NCBI GenBank assembly: GCA_959018155.1
Contig: CAUEKH010000076.1
Span: 1 to 9,193, forward strand
Source of the DNA: an uncultured Hungatella sp.
GTDB taxonomy: Bacteria; Bacillota; Clostridia; Lachnospirales; Lachnospiraceae
Direction of reading: 5' to 3'
DNA length: 9,193 nt
Shown: positions 1 to 5,336 of the stretch, piece after piece
Position numbering within the stretch: position 1 is the first letter of the stretch
Layout: each line of letters opens with the position of its first letter
Translations under genes and position numbers: made by a program
Notes under the pieces: model-generated
What the model saw: the letters and a program-made list of their open reading frames with translations, nothing else
The model's database searches: none
What the model was told of the DNA's origin: nothing

Positions 1-291
1 CGGGATATTCGGATTTTCTTCGATAGCCATGTCGACCACCACGTTCGTATCGTCAAGCAATTCGTTGAAATCACTGTAGTACGTTCTCTCCCCTTCAGAA
101 CGTCCGTGACCTCTGTGGTCGAACCGGTAGGTGGCAATCCCTGCTTTGTGGAACAACTCTGCAAAATAGTCGTAGCGCCCCTGGTGCTCGCAGAGTCCAT
201 GGACAATGACTGCGGCTGCCCGTGGATTCTCAGGGATTTCCCTGTTAAAATATAGTTTTGTGCCGTCAAAGGAAGTAATCATTTCTCCCAT
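1..291 (-). CDS. Alpha/beta hydrolase (monoacylglycerol lipase / lysophospholipase type), N-terminal part
   Basis: The first 97 codons of a cytoplasmic serine hydrolase of the Hydrolase_4 group; the gene runs off the left edge. The protein opens MGEMITSFDGTKLYF. A hydrophobic strand follows and then HG (residues 31-32), the usual oxyanion-hole position, with the context VIVHGLCEHQGRY. Next comes YRFDHRGHGRSEGER at about residues 55-69, the strand-and-turn typical of monoglyceride lipases. The nucleophile elbow (GxSxG), the acid and the catalytic His lie outside the window. The start at 291 is favoured over the ATG at 282 because the complement of 300-307 reads AAGGAGGG, about 8-9 bases before it. 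The gene is divergent from the rtcB cluster, so the two need not be linked in function. The hydrolase fold is secure from these motifs; the natural ester substrate is not known. Confidence 0.88.
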   Translation of the reverse strand, partial: MGEMITSFDGTKLYFNREIPENPRAAAVIVHGLCEHQGRYDYFAELFHKAGIATYRFDHRGHGRSEGERTYYSDFNELLDDTNVVVDMAIEENPNIP

Positions 292-329
292 TATGTAAAC
301 CCTCCTTACACAATTTTTAATATATTCTT

Positions 330-338
330 ATTATATCA
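330..338 (-). promoter_or_regulatory. Extended -10 promoter of the hydrolase gene
   Basis: On the minus strand this reads TGATATAAT, a perfect TGn extension joined to a consensus TATAAT. It sits about 39 bases before the hydrolase ATG and 23 bases before its ribosome site. At 17 bp upstream I see no good -35 box (about AGGAAT), as is common for extended -10 promoters. The flanks are very AT-rich. No operator-like dyad is obvious around it. Confidence 0.6.
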
Positions 339-474
339 TAAAATAATCTGACATTCCTTAAGTAATTCTTACTTTTCCAGCCATCCCCTTGTATTCCAAA
401 TGCTTCCATGGTAGAGTAATACAGAACTATGAAGGAAAACACTTGAAATTCATGTAGAGAAAGGAGGACCTGAC

Positions 475-764
475 ATGAAACGTAACTATTTTACAGAGAT
501 AAATGCACAAAATACCATACAGATGAATACAGATACTATCAGGCGGTTCAGACCGCGGGCTGGAAAACGGCACTTGAAGGCAGGCTTTCTTTTGGAGGAA
601 AGGTGTTTGATATAAGTGAGAAGACAGCAGACATCCGGGAAAGTAAATCGGATGGATGCATTTCTATATACGTTGGAGAGCCGAAGGGCTCTTTTTTTGT
701 TTTCCAGGAAAGTGTGTCTGGATATTTGGTGATTGAAGGCATTTTGATGATTCAGGAGGTATAA
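475..764 (+). pseudogene. Unrecognised ~96-aa protein gene split by a one-base frameshift
   Basis: An AAGGAGG site (461-467), seven bases before the ATG at 475, starts a frame that stops at 613-615 after 46 codons (MKRNYFTEINAQN...). The frame one base back, open from 487 to the TAA at 762-764, reads like real protein (for example YHTDEYRYYQAVQTAGW, GGKVFDISEKTADIRE, SGYLVIEGILMIQEV) but has no ATG, GTG or TTG until well inside. Adding one T to the TTTT run at 489-492 joins the two as MKRNYFYRDKCTKYHTDEYR..., a 96-residue protein with a normal start. The stop lies two bases before the next ATG, as in a translationally coupled operon. I do not recognise the family. It may be a decayed gene, a phase-variable run or a sequencing error. 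A weak promoter candidate (TTGTAT at 389-394, 17 bp, TAGAGT at 412-417) lies upstream. Confidence 0.72.
677..703 (+). terminator. Intrinsic-terminator-like hairpin inside the frameshifted gene
   Basis: AGAGCC (677-682), the tetraloop GAAG and GGCTCT (687-692) form a perfect 6-bp stem. It runs straight into seven T residues (692-698) and, after one G, four more (700-703). This is textbook Rho-independent architecture. It lies in codons that read GEPKGSFFVF in the intact frame of the 475-764 gene, upstream of the cysteine-rich gene and rtcB. If ribosomes translate through, they would mask the stem; if they stop at 613-615 because of the frameshift, the RNA is free to fold. Whether it terminates in vivo is inference. 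The alternative is coincidence of codons in a Phe-rich stretch. Confidence 0.5.
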
Positions 765-766
765 AG

Positions 767-985
767 ATGATGAAGAGAAAAGATGAAGTATGTGCATATT
801 ATATGGGATTCGGTTTATGTGCGAAGGGATTGAATGCAGCGGAGAAGGGCAGTTGTTCCTGCTGTCGTTATTATATGGCATCCGGTAAGAATGACAGTGT
901 GAGAAATACTGCTTGCGAGGGCGGGGAATATCAGTGCTGGAATCTGGCGATACAGGGGAACGACCCACAGCGCGCCAGAGTGTGA
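767..985 (+). CDS. Small cysteine-rich protein of unknown function (72 aa)
   Basis: I do not recognise a family. The 72-residue product has seven cysteines, at residues 9, 18, 30, 32, 33, 50 and 57, including a CSCC cluster, and two similar aromatic patches (AYYMGFG at 10-16 and RYYMASG at 34-40). There is no signal peptide or membrane segment, so it is probably cytoplasmic. The cysteine pattern would suit zinc or iron-sulfur binding, but that is inference. The start is well supported: AGGAGG at 754-759 is seven bases upstream and overlaps the end of the preceding gene, with two tandem ATGs (767 and 770). rtcB begins about 55 bases after its stop in the same direction, so co-transcription is likely and a link to RNA repair or stress is possible. 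The C-terminal tail (QGNDPQRARV) is low in character and could have been altered by drift. Confidence 0.72.
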   Translation: MMKRKDEVCAYYMGFGLCAKGLNAAEKGSCSCCRYYMASGKNDSVRNTACEGGEYQCWNLAIQGNDPQRARV

Positions 986-1041
986 AGAGATTTGAGAAAC
1001 AGCAAAAGTATTCCCGATAAAGAGGAAACGGGGAGGAAATG

Positions 1042-2259
1042 ATGAAACGGGTACAGGGATTATACAGCGAAGCGCTGGTATTTACAGATGTGGTGGAAGA
1101 GGTTGCTTTAGAACAGATTAAGAAACTGTGTGACCAGGAATTTACATCCGGGTTGAAAATCAGAATCATGCCGGATGTCCACGCGGGAGCCGGCTGTACT
1201 ATCGGGACCACCATGACAATTAAGGATAAGGTGGTGCCGAATCTGGTAGGGGTTGATATTGGCTGCGGCATGGAGACGGTTCGGCTGAGAAAAAGAGGGC
1301 TGAACCTGGAACGGCTCGACGAGGTGATTCGGGAAAGGATTCCCTCAGGCTTCCTGGTTCGAGAGGAACCGCATCCGTATAATGAAGAGATTGACTTAAC
1401 GATGCTGCGGTGCTTAAAAGAGGCCGGGATTAATCTGGACCGGGCTGCTAAGAGCCTTGGCACACTGGGCGGCGGAAACCATTTTATTGAAGCGAACAGA
1501 GATGAAGAGGGGAATATCTACCTGGTGATCCACTCCGGCAGCCGCCATTTGGGGCTGGAGGCGGCTTCCTTCTATCAGAAGGAAGCGTACAGACGTCTGA
1601 ATGGGGACACGAAAGAGATGGCGAACCAGCTGATTGTCAGGTATAAGAAGGAGGGGCGTCAGAAGGAGATTGAGTCCGCTCTTCGTGAAATGAAGGTTTC
1701 GGAACTAACAGGAATCCCCAAAGAACTTGCCTATGTGGAAGGCAGCCTGATGGAAGATTACATCCATGATATGAAGCTGATACAGCGTTTTGCGATGCTG
1801 AACCGAAAGGCCATGATGGACGAGATCCTTCAGGGAATGGGGCTGGAGGCGGAGGAAGAATTCACTACCATCCATAACTATATTGATACGGATTCCATGA
1901 TTCTCCGAAAGGGAGCGGTTTCCGCGCGATCCGGGGAGAAGCTGCTGATCCCCATTAATATGAGGGACGGAAGCCTGATTTGTATTGGAAAAGGGAACCG
2001 GGAGTGGAATGAATCGGCGCCTCACGGCGCGGGCCGGCTGATGAGCCGCAACGCCGCCAGAGCGGCATTTACCGTTTCGGAGTTTAAAAATGAGATGAAG
2101 GGCATTTACACCACATCGGTCGGCAGCGATACACTCGATGAGTGCCCTATGGCTTATAAGAATATGAAAGATATTGTGGATAATATCGGGCCGACAGTCA
2201 AGATTGTTCAGACGATTAAGCCTATTTACAATTTCAAAGCGGGAGAAGAGGGAAGGTAG
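1042..2259 (+). CDS. rtcB: RNA-splicing ligase RtcB (3'-phosphate/5'-hydroxyl RNA ligase)
   Basis: RtcB joins RNA 2',3'-cyclic phosphate or 3'-phosphate ends to 5'-hydroxyl ends, using GTP and Mn2+ through a guanylated histidine. All family signatures are present. Numbered from the ATG at 1042, these are GVDIGCGM with metal ligands Asp72 and Cys75, GGGNHFIE with His147, VIHSGSRHLG with His164, TTIHNYID with His278, and PHGAGRLMSR with His328, the expected guanylation site. The length of 405 aa is close to E. coli RtcB (about 408). Two tandem ATGs exist, at 1039 and 1042. GGAGG at 1032-1036 is only 2 bases from the first but 5 from the second, so the second is preferred. It is the last gene of a three-gene plus-strand cluster and ends in a terminator hairpin. 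I see no rtcA, prfH or archease gene in the window. The role here is probably repair of tRNA or rRNA after nuclease or toxin cleavage. Confidence 0.95.
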   Translation: MKRVQGLYSEALVFTDVVEEVALEQIKKLCDQEFTSGLKIRIMPDVHAGAGCTIGTTMTIKDKVVPNLVGVDIGCGMETVRLRKRGLNLERLDEVIRERIPSGFLVREEPHPYNEEIDLTMLRCLKEAGINLDRAAKSLGTLGGGNHFIEANRDEEGNIYLVIHSGSRHLGLEAASFYQKEAYRRLNGDTKEMANQLIVRYKKEGRQKEIESALREMKVSELTGIPKELAYVEGSLMEDYIHDMKLIQRFAMLNRKAMMDEILQGMGLEAEEEFTTIHNYIDTDSMILRKGAVSARSGEKLLIPINMRDGSLICIGKGNREWNESAPHGAGRLMSRNAARAAFTVSEFKNEMKGIYTTSVGSDTLDECPMAYKNMKDIVDNIGPTVKIVQTIKPIYNFKAGEEGR

Positions 2260-2279
2260 TCAGACAGCTGGCTACCTTC
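2252..2279. terminator. Bidirectional hairpin over two convergent stop codons
   Basis: GAAGGTAGTCAG (2252-2263), loop ACAG, and CTGGCTACCTTC (2268-2279) form a 12-bp stem with one T/G wobble. The TAG of rtcB (2257-2259) lies in the left arm and the TAG of the LacI-type gene (complement of 2272-2274) in the right arm, so the same dyad ends both convergent genes. The downstream tract is only modestly T-rich on either strand (TTCTTCT on plus, CCTCTTCTCCC on minus), so termination may be imperfect or Rho-assisted. Confidence 0.7.
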
Positions 2280-3306
2280 TTCTGGTTCCAGGGCACGGCC
2301 CGCAGCTTTCACGGGTAGCAATATAAAATGGAAGGGTTATTTTAATAGGAAGCTTATGGCCACCCTCGATGCGGTCGATCAGCGTTTTTGCAGTCATCTG
2401 CCCCATCTCCTCCACCGGCATGTGCACCGTAGTCAGCATGGGAGTGAGGTACTGGGCTGTATCAATATCATCAATGCTGATGATGGAAATGTCCTCCGGA
2501 ATCCGCTTTCCGCTCTCTTTTATGGCCTTCATGGCGCCAATTGCGGTGACATCATTGCTGCAGAAAATCGCGGTGATGTCCGTCTGGCGCGCCAGCAGTG
2601 ATTTTGCGCCCTGATAACCGCCTTCCATTGACAGAGAAACATTGGAAATATATTCCTTGCGGTAGGGAAGGCGCGCCGCGGTGAGGGCTTCGCAGTAGCC
2701 GGTATACCGGTTTTCATTTTCCGTCTCGCCGACATAGCCGATCCGCGTATGGCCCAGTTCTAATAAATGATTGACAGCCGTGATGCTGGCCTGCTGGCCG
2801 TCGCTGATAATCTGATCGTATCTGGCCTCCAGATTGTTAAGCCCGGTGTATGCCACACAGTTAAAATATTTTTTTAGGAAACTTAAAGTCTGACGGTCAC
2901 ACCGGCCCAGGACCACGACTCCGTCTACGTGGTTGTCTGTCACGAGGCGGAAGGTGTTGGGATGGTGGATGTCGATGGCCGTAAAGGAATATTTTAAAAT
3001 ATAATTATGACGGAATGCCTCCTGCTCGATGCTGCGCGCCAGAGTGGAGAAAAATAAGTCCGATTTGGAGTCCTCGGTCCTGGCAAACAGGCAGGCGATG
3101 GAGCGGGACAGTGGTTCTCCCCCTTCCGAAACTCCTTTTTTTAAGTCGCGCGCACTGCTGTTGGGAGTGTAGCCGGTCCGGCGCACAATCTCCCAGATGC
3201 GATCCTGCACCTCTTTGCTGGCTGCATTTGTACTGTTCTTATTGATGACCCGGGAGACCGTGGAAATGGACACGCCGGCTTCTTTTGCAATCTCTTTTAA
3301 TGTCAT
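2272..3306 (-). CDS. LacI/GalR-family transcriptional regulator
   Basis: A 344-aa DNA-binding regulator of the usual length for the family. Residues 2-23 (TLKEIAKEAGVSISTVSRVIN) form the classic LacI helix-turn-helix. YTPNSSARDLKKG at 46-58 is the hinge helix, whose Leu normally wedges into a central CpG of the operator. The rest is a periplasmic-binding-protein-like effector domain (for example DGVVVLGR, GHTRIGYVGE, TAIFCSNDVTAIGAMKAI, DISIISIDDIDTAQYLTP), followed by a short Arg-rich tail. GGGGAG on the minus strand about seven bases before the ATG supports the start. It is divergent from the transporter-enzyme operon, and two CG-centred palindromes lie between them, so it very likely controls both. 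The effector is unknown; sugars or sugar phosphates are usual. Position of the palindromes leaves open whether it represses or activates. Confidence 0.93.
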   Translation of the reverse strand: MTLKEIAKEAGVSISTVSRVINKNSTNAASKEVQDRIWEIVRRTGYTPNSSARDLKKGVSEGGEPLSRSIACLFARTEDSKSDLFFSTLARSIEQEAFRHNYILKYSFTAIDIHHPNTFRLVTDNHVDGVVVLGRCDRQTLSFLKKYFNCVAYTGLNNLEARYDQIISDGQQASITAVNHLLELGHTRIGYVGETENENRYTGYCEALTAARLPYRKEYISNVSLSMEGGYQGAKSLLARQTDITAIFCSNDVTAIGAMKAIKESGKRIPEDISIISIDDIDTAQYLTPMLTTVHMPVEEMGQMTAKTLIDRIEGGHKLPIKITLPFYIATRESCGPCPGTRRR

Positions 3307-3368
3307 AAGCTACTCCCCTGCCTGTAAAAATGATGCTAAAATCAGAATCTGCTCATAGTTCTAACCCT

Positions 3369-3397
3369 ATTATACATAGAAATAGTAAAAAAATCCA
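3369..3397 (-). promoter_or_regulatory. Promoter of the LacI-type regulator gene
   Basis: On the minus strand the -10 box is a perfect TATAAT (complement of 3369-3374). A 17-bp spacer separates it from TGGATT (complement of 3392-3397), a 3-of-6 match to TTGACA. The predicted start is near 3362, giving a leader of roughly 55 bases. The palindrome at 3409-3422 would be centred about 52 bp upstream of that start. Confidence 0.6.
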
Positions 3398-3408
3398 TTC
3401 CCTGCCAG

Positions 3409-3422
3409 ACAAACGTTTGCGT
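3409..3422. promoter_or_regulatory. LacI-family operator, site 1 (regulator side)
   Basis: ACAAACGTTTGCGT, with the perfect 10-bp palindrome CAAACGTTTG at 3410-3419 and a central CG, fits LacI/GalR-family operators. It is the exact reverse complement of site 2 over all 14 bases. It lies upstream of the -35 box of the regulator gene, at about -47 to -60 from its predicted start. The likely binder is the divergent LacI-type protein. Confidence 0.75.
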
Positions 3423-3442
3423 TAATTTTGGAAAACCACAGT

Positions 3443-3456
3443 ACGCAAACGTTTGT
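3443..3456. promoter_or_regulatory. LacI-family operator, site 2 (transporter operon side)
   Basis: ACGCAAACGTTTGT, with CAAACGTTTG at 3446-3455, is the inverted copy of site 1, with centres 36 bp apart. It lies about 45-58 bp upstream of the predicted start of the transporter operon. It does not overlap the -10 box and sits just upstream of the -35 region. The imperfect dyad AAAAGA-N6-TCTTTT (3460-3477) lies between this site and the -10 and could be a further weak contact. Confidence 0.75.
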
Positions 3457-3485
3457 TTAAAAAGAAAACGATCTTTTATTCAATA

Positions 3486-3494
3486 TGTTATAAT
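3486..3494 (+). promoter_or_regulatory. Extended -10 promoter of the transporter-enzyme operon
   Basis: TGTTATAAT is a consensus extended -10. The predicted start is near 3501, giving a leader of about 50 bases before the permease ATG. At 16-18 bp upstream the sequence (around AAACGA, 3466-3471) has no recognisable -35 box, so the promoter probably depends on the TG extension, an activator, or both. Confidence 0.65.
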
Positions 3495-3552
3495 ATATAC
3501 ATAAAAACAGAGTGTGTATTGGGAAAAATCACAAAGAAAGGGGAGTTACAAC

Positions 3553-4368
3553 ATGGCTTTAACCGGTTCAGACAACAATGAAGATCAGAAGAAGAAAAAA
3601 GATATTGTAGCCTCTATCCCCAACTGGGGGTGGCTTTTGCTGTCATTTCTTGTGGCTATGGCGCTGTGGTATTTACTGTCAGTAAATCCAGTTACGAAAA
3701 GAAGTTTTCCATTTTTACCCAAGGTGGTGAATGCGCTGAAAACCATGGTGGAACGAGGTGTGCTCTGGGCTGATTTCTCCAGCAGTATGATTTCGGTAAT
3801 TCTGGGGTTTGTCCTCGGGTTCGTGACCTCAGTTCCGGTGGCATTTTTGATGGCCTGGTACCGGCCGGTGCGCTATATCGTAGAACCGTGGATCCAGTTT
3901 ATCCGTAATATCCCGCCGCTGGCCTATGTGCCCTTAGTCGTTATGGCCGCAGGCGTTGGGCGGAAACCGCAGGTTATCGTAATCTGGCTGGCTACTTTTT
4001 TAATTATGACTGTCACGATCTATCAGGGAGTCCGCAACGTAGATGAGACGCTGATTAAGGCGGCGCGGGTGCTTGGCGCAAAGGACAGGGACATTTTTGT
4101 GAAAGTAATCTTTCCTGCGACGACGCCGTTTATTATCACAGCGGTTCGTCTGGGTGTTTCGGTGGCGTTGACGACACTGATTGCGGCGGAATCGACCGGT
4201 GCGGTGGCAGGACTGGGGATGAGAATCCGTTCCTTAAATAACAGTTTTGATACGCCGCCTATGCTTCTTTATATTATTCTGATTGGTATTATTGGTATTA
4301 CCAGTGAGAAAATCATCAAATATTTGGAGAGGAGGCTGACGGGATGGCAGGAGACGAGAGACGTGTAA
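3553..4368 (+). CDS. ABC transporter permease, SsuC/TauC type
   Basis: A 271-aa inner-membrane permease of the BPD_transp_1 family, as found in sulfonate, taurine, nitrate and thiamine-precursor importers. After a charged cytoplasmic N-terminus (residues 1-19) I see roughly six hydrophobic segments, near 24-43, 78-101, 122-136, 140-158, 195-212 and 238-254. The cytoplasmic coupling loop DETLIKAARVLGAKDRDIF (about 164-182) followed by VKVIFPAT is the EAA motif that docks on the ATPase. The start at 3553 is preferred over an in-frame GTG at 3514 because GGGGAG lies about seven bases before the ATG, and the extra 13 residues (MYWEKSQRKGSYN) look like translated leader. Its 3' end overlaps the ATPase gene by 25 bases, so the two are translationally coupled. 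The family is certain; the solute is not shown. Confidence 0.93.
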   Translation: MALTGSDNNEDQKKKKDIVASIPNWGWLLLSFLVAMALWYLLSVNPVTKRSFPFLPKVVNALKTMVERGVLWADFSSSMISVILGFVLGFVTSVPVAFLMAWYRPVRYIVEPWIQFIRNIPPLAYVPLVVMAAGVGRKPQVIVIWLATFLIMTVTIYQGVRNVDETLIKAARVLGAKDRDIFVKVIFPATTPFIITAVRLGVSVALTTLIAAESTGAVAGLGMRIRSLNNSFDTPPMLLYIILIGIIGITSEKIIKYLERRLTGWQETRDV

Positions 4369-5135
4369 AGGTTAAAATTGACCATGTGGAGAAGATTTAC
4401 GAGGGCCGTAAGGGGAAGATGGTTGCCTTGAACGGCATTGACTTAGACATCATGGAAAATGAGTTTGTCTGCGTGGTTGGTCCGTCGGGCTGCGGAAAGT
4501 CAACACTGCTCAATATCATTGCAGGCCTTCTGCCCGCAACTTCAGGCTCTGTCTATGTGGACGGAAAAAAGGTAGAGGGAACCGGCACGGAGCGTGGCGT
4601 TGTATTCCAGCAGTATGCCTTATTCCCATGGCTGACGGTTTTAAAAAATGTTATGTTCGGGTTAAAACTCAAGGGCATGAGTAATGAACAGGCCAGGGAA
4701 ATCGCCATGAAATACATCAAAATGGTGGAACTGGAGGAGTTCGTGGATGCGTATCCCAAGGAACTTTCCGGCGGTATGAAACAGCGCGTGGCCATTGCGA
4801 GGGCGTATGCGGTCCAGCCGGAGGTGCTTTTGATGGATGAACCTTTCGGCGCGCTGGACGCTCAGACGAGAACTCAGCTTCAGTCGGAGTTAATCAGGAC
4901 GTGGCAGGAGGAGAAAAAGACGTGCTTCTTTATCACTCATGATGTGGAAGAGGCGGTTATTCTGGCGACAAAGGTTATTATCATGAGCGCCAGACCGGGG
5001 CGTATCAAGAAAATCGTGGATATCAACCTTCCATACCCCAGGACCCAGGAGATGAAGATGGAACTGCCGTTCCTGGATTTGAAGTCGTACATATGGGGCG
5101 AGGTGTATCAGGAGTATTTGGAGGTGCGCAAGTAG
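4344..5135 (+). CDS. ABC transporter ATP-binding protein, SsuB/TauB type
   Basis: The 263-aa ATPase that energises the importer from the cytoplasmic face. The motifs are complete and in order: Walker A GPSGCGKST (46-54), Q-loop FQQYALFPWLTV (from 88), signature LSGGMKQR (141-148), Walker B VLLMDEPFGALD (161-172), and switch His199 in FFITHDVEEAV. IIMSARPGRI near 212-221 is typical of the nitrate/sulfonate/taurine branch. AGGAGG at 4330-4335, eight bases before the ATG and inside the end of the permease gene, fixes the start. It is the second gene of the operon. A 17-19-bp tandem repeat array begins directly after its stop codon. Confidence 0.95.
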   Translation: MAGDERRVKVKIDHVEKIYEGRKGKMVALNGIDLDIMENEFVCVVGPSGCGKSTLLNIIAGLLPATSGSVYVDGKKVEGTGTERGVVFQQYALFPWLTVLKNVMFGLKLKGMSNEQAREIAMKYIKMVELEEFVDAYPKELSGGMKQRVAIARAYAVQPEVLLMDEPFGALDAQTRTQLQSELIRTWQEEKKTCFFITHDVEEAVILATKVIIMSARPGRIKKIVDINLPYPRTQEMKMELPFLDLKSYIWGEVYQEYLEVRK

Positions 5136-5136
5136 G

Positions 5137-5261
5137 GGCGGTACATACCCAAAGGCTGATACATATTTAAAGGCGTGTACATATCTAAAGGCATGTACCT
5201 ATCTAAAGATGTGTACATCCCAAAAGGTGATACATCCCAAAAGGCGGTACATTCCCAAAAA
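5137..5261 (+). repeat. Tandem array of seven 17-19-bp units between ATPase and binding-protein genes
   Basis: Seven head-to-tail units begin at 5137, 5154, 5172, 5190, 5208, 5226 and 5243, with the rough pattern GGCGTGTACATATCTAAA. Two sequence classes occur: the outer units (1, 5, 6, 7) end in CCCAAA(A), while units 2-4 end in TTTAAA or TCTAAA. By their cores the order is mirror-like: units 1 and 7 carry GGTACAT, 2 and 6 TGATACAT, 3 and 5 GTGTACAT, and unit 4 alone has ATGTACC. A decayed eighth unit (GCAGGTACAAACAGG, 5271-5285) may follow. There is no spacer, so this is not a CRISPR array. The whole 5136-5336 gap holds this array and then an AT-rich leader to the binding-protein gene; I see no convincing promoter or intrinsic terminator there. 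Possible roles are a protein-binding array, an RNA processing or stability element, or a neutral minisatellite. Confidence 0.85.
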
Positions 5262-5336
5262 GAAACAGGTGCAGGTACAAACAGGAAAGCAATGAAACAG
5301 TGTAAATATAAAATCATTTAAGGAGGATGTAATATT

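Noticed and set aside
389..417. Promoter TTGTAT-N17-TAGAGT for the rtcB cluster
   Set aside because: The -10 is poor and no other feature backs it, so it is mentioned only as a weak candidate with the first gene.
486..494. Programmed -1 ribosomal frameshift in the 475-764 gene
   Set aside because: No X-XXY-YYZ slippery heptamer in the right phase is present at CTATTTTAC, and no strong hairpin follows at 5-9 bases, so a lost T in the run is simpler.
486..1463. A 325-codon open frame on the minus strand across the rtcB cluster head
   Set aside because: It is antisense to well-supported plus-strand coding, has a Ser/Pro/Arg-rich composition typical of shadow frames, and shows no recognised motif.
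3409..3456. The two palindromes as CcpA cre sites
   Set aside because: They have the central CG but lack the flanking TG...CA pattern of cre. Being exact inverted copies beside a LacI-type gene, they are better explained as its own operators.
3514..3552. Upstream in-frame GTG start of the permease
   Set aside because: The ribosome site GGGGAG lies inside this stretch and serves the ATG at 3553; the extra 13 residues have no family match.
5137..5261. CRISPR-like repeat
   Set aside because: The units abut directly with no unique spacers, they vary in sequence, and no cas gene is present.
5108..5317. Minus-strand frame encoding MYxPLx hexapeptide repeats through the tandem array
   Set aside because: The periodic peptide follows from the roughly 18-bp repeat. 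There is no ribosome site before its ATG, and the 17-bp units break the six-residue phase.
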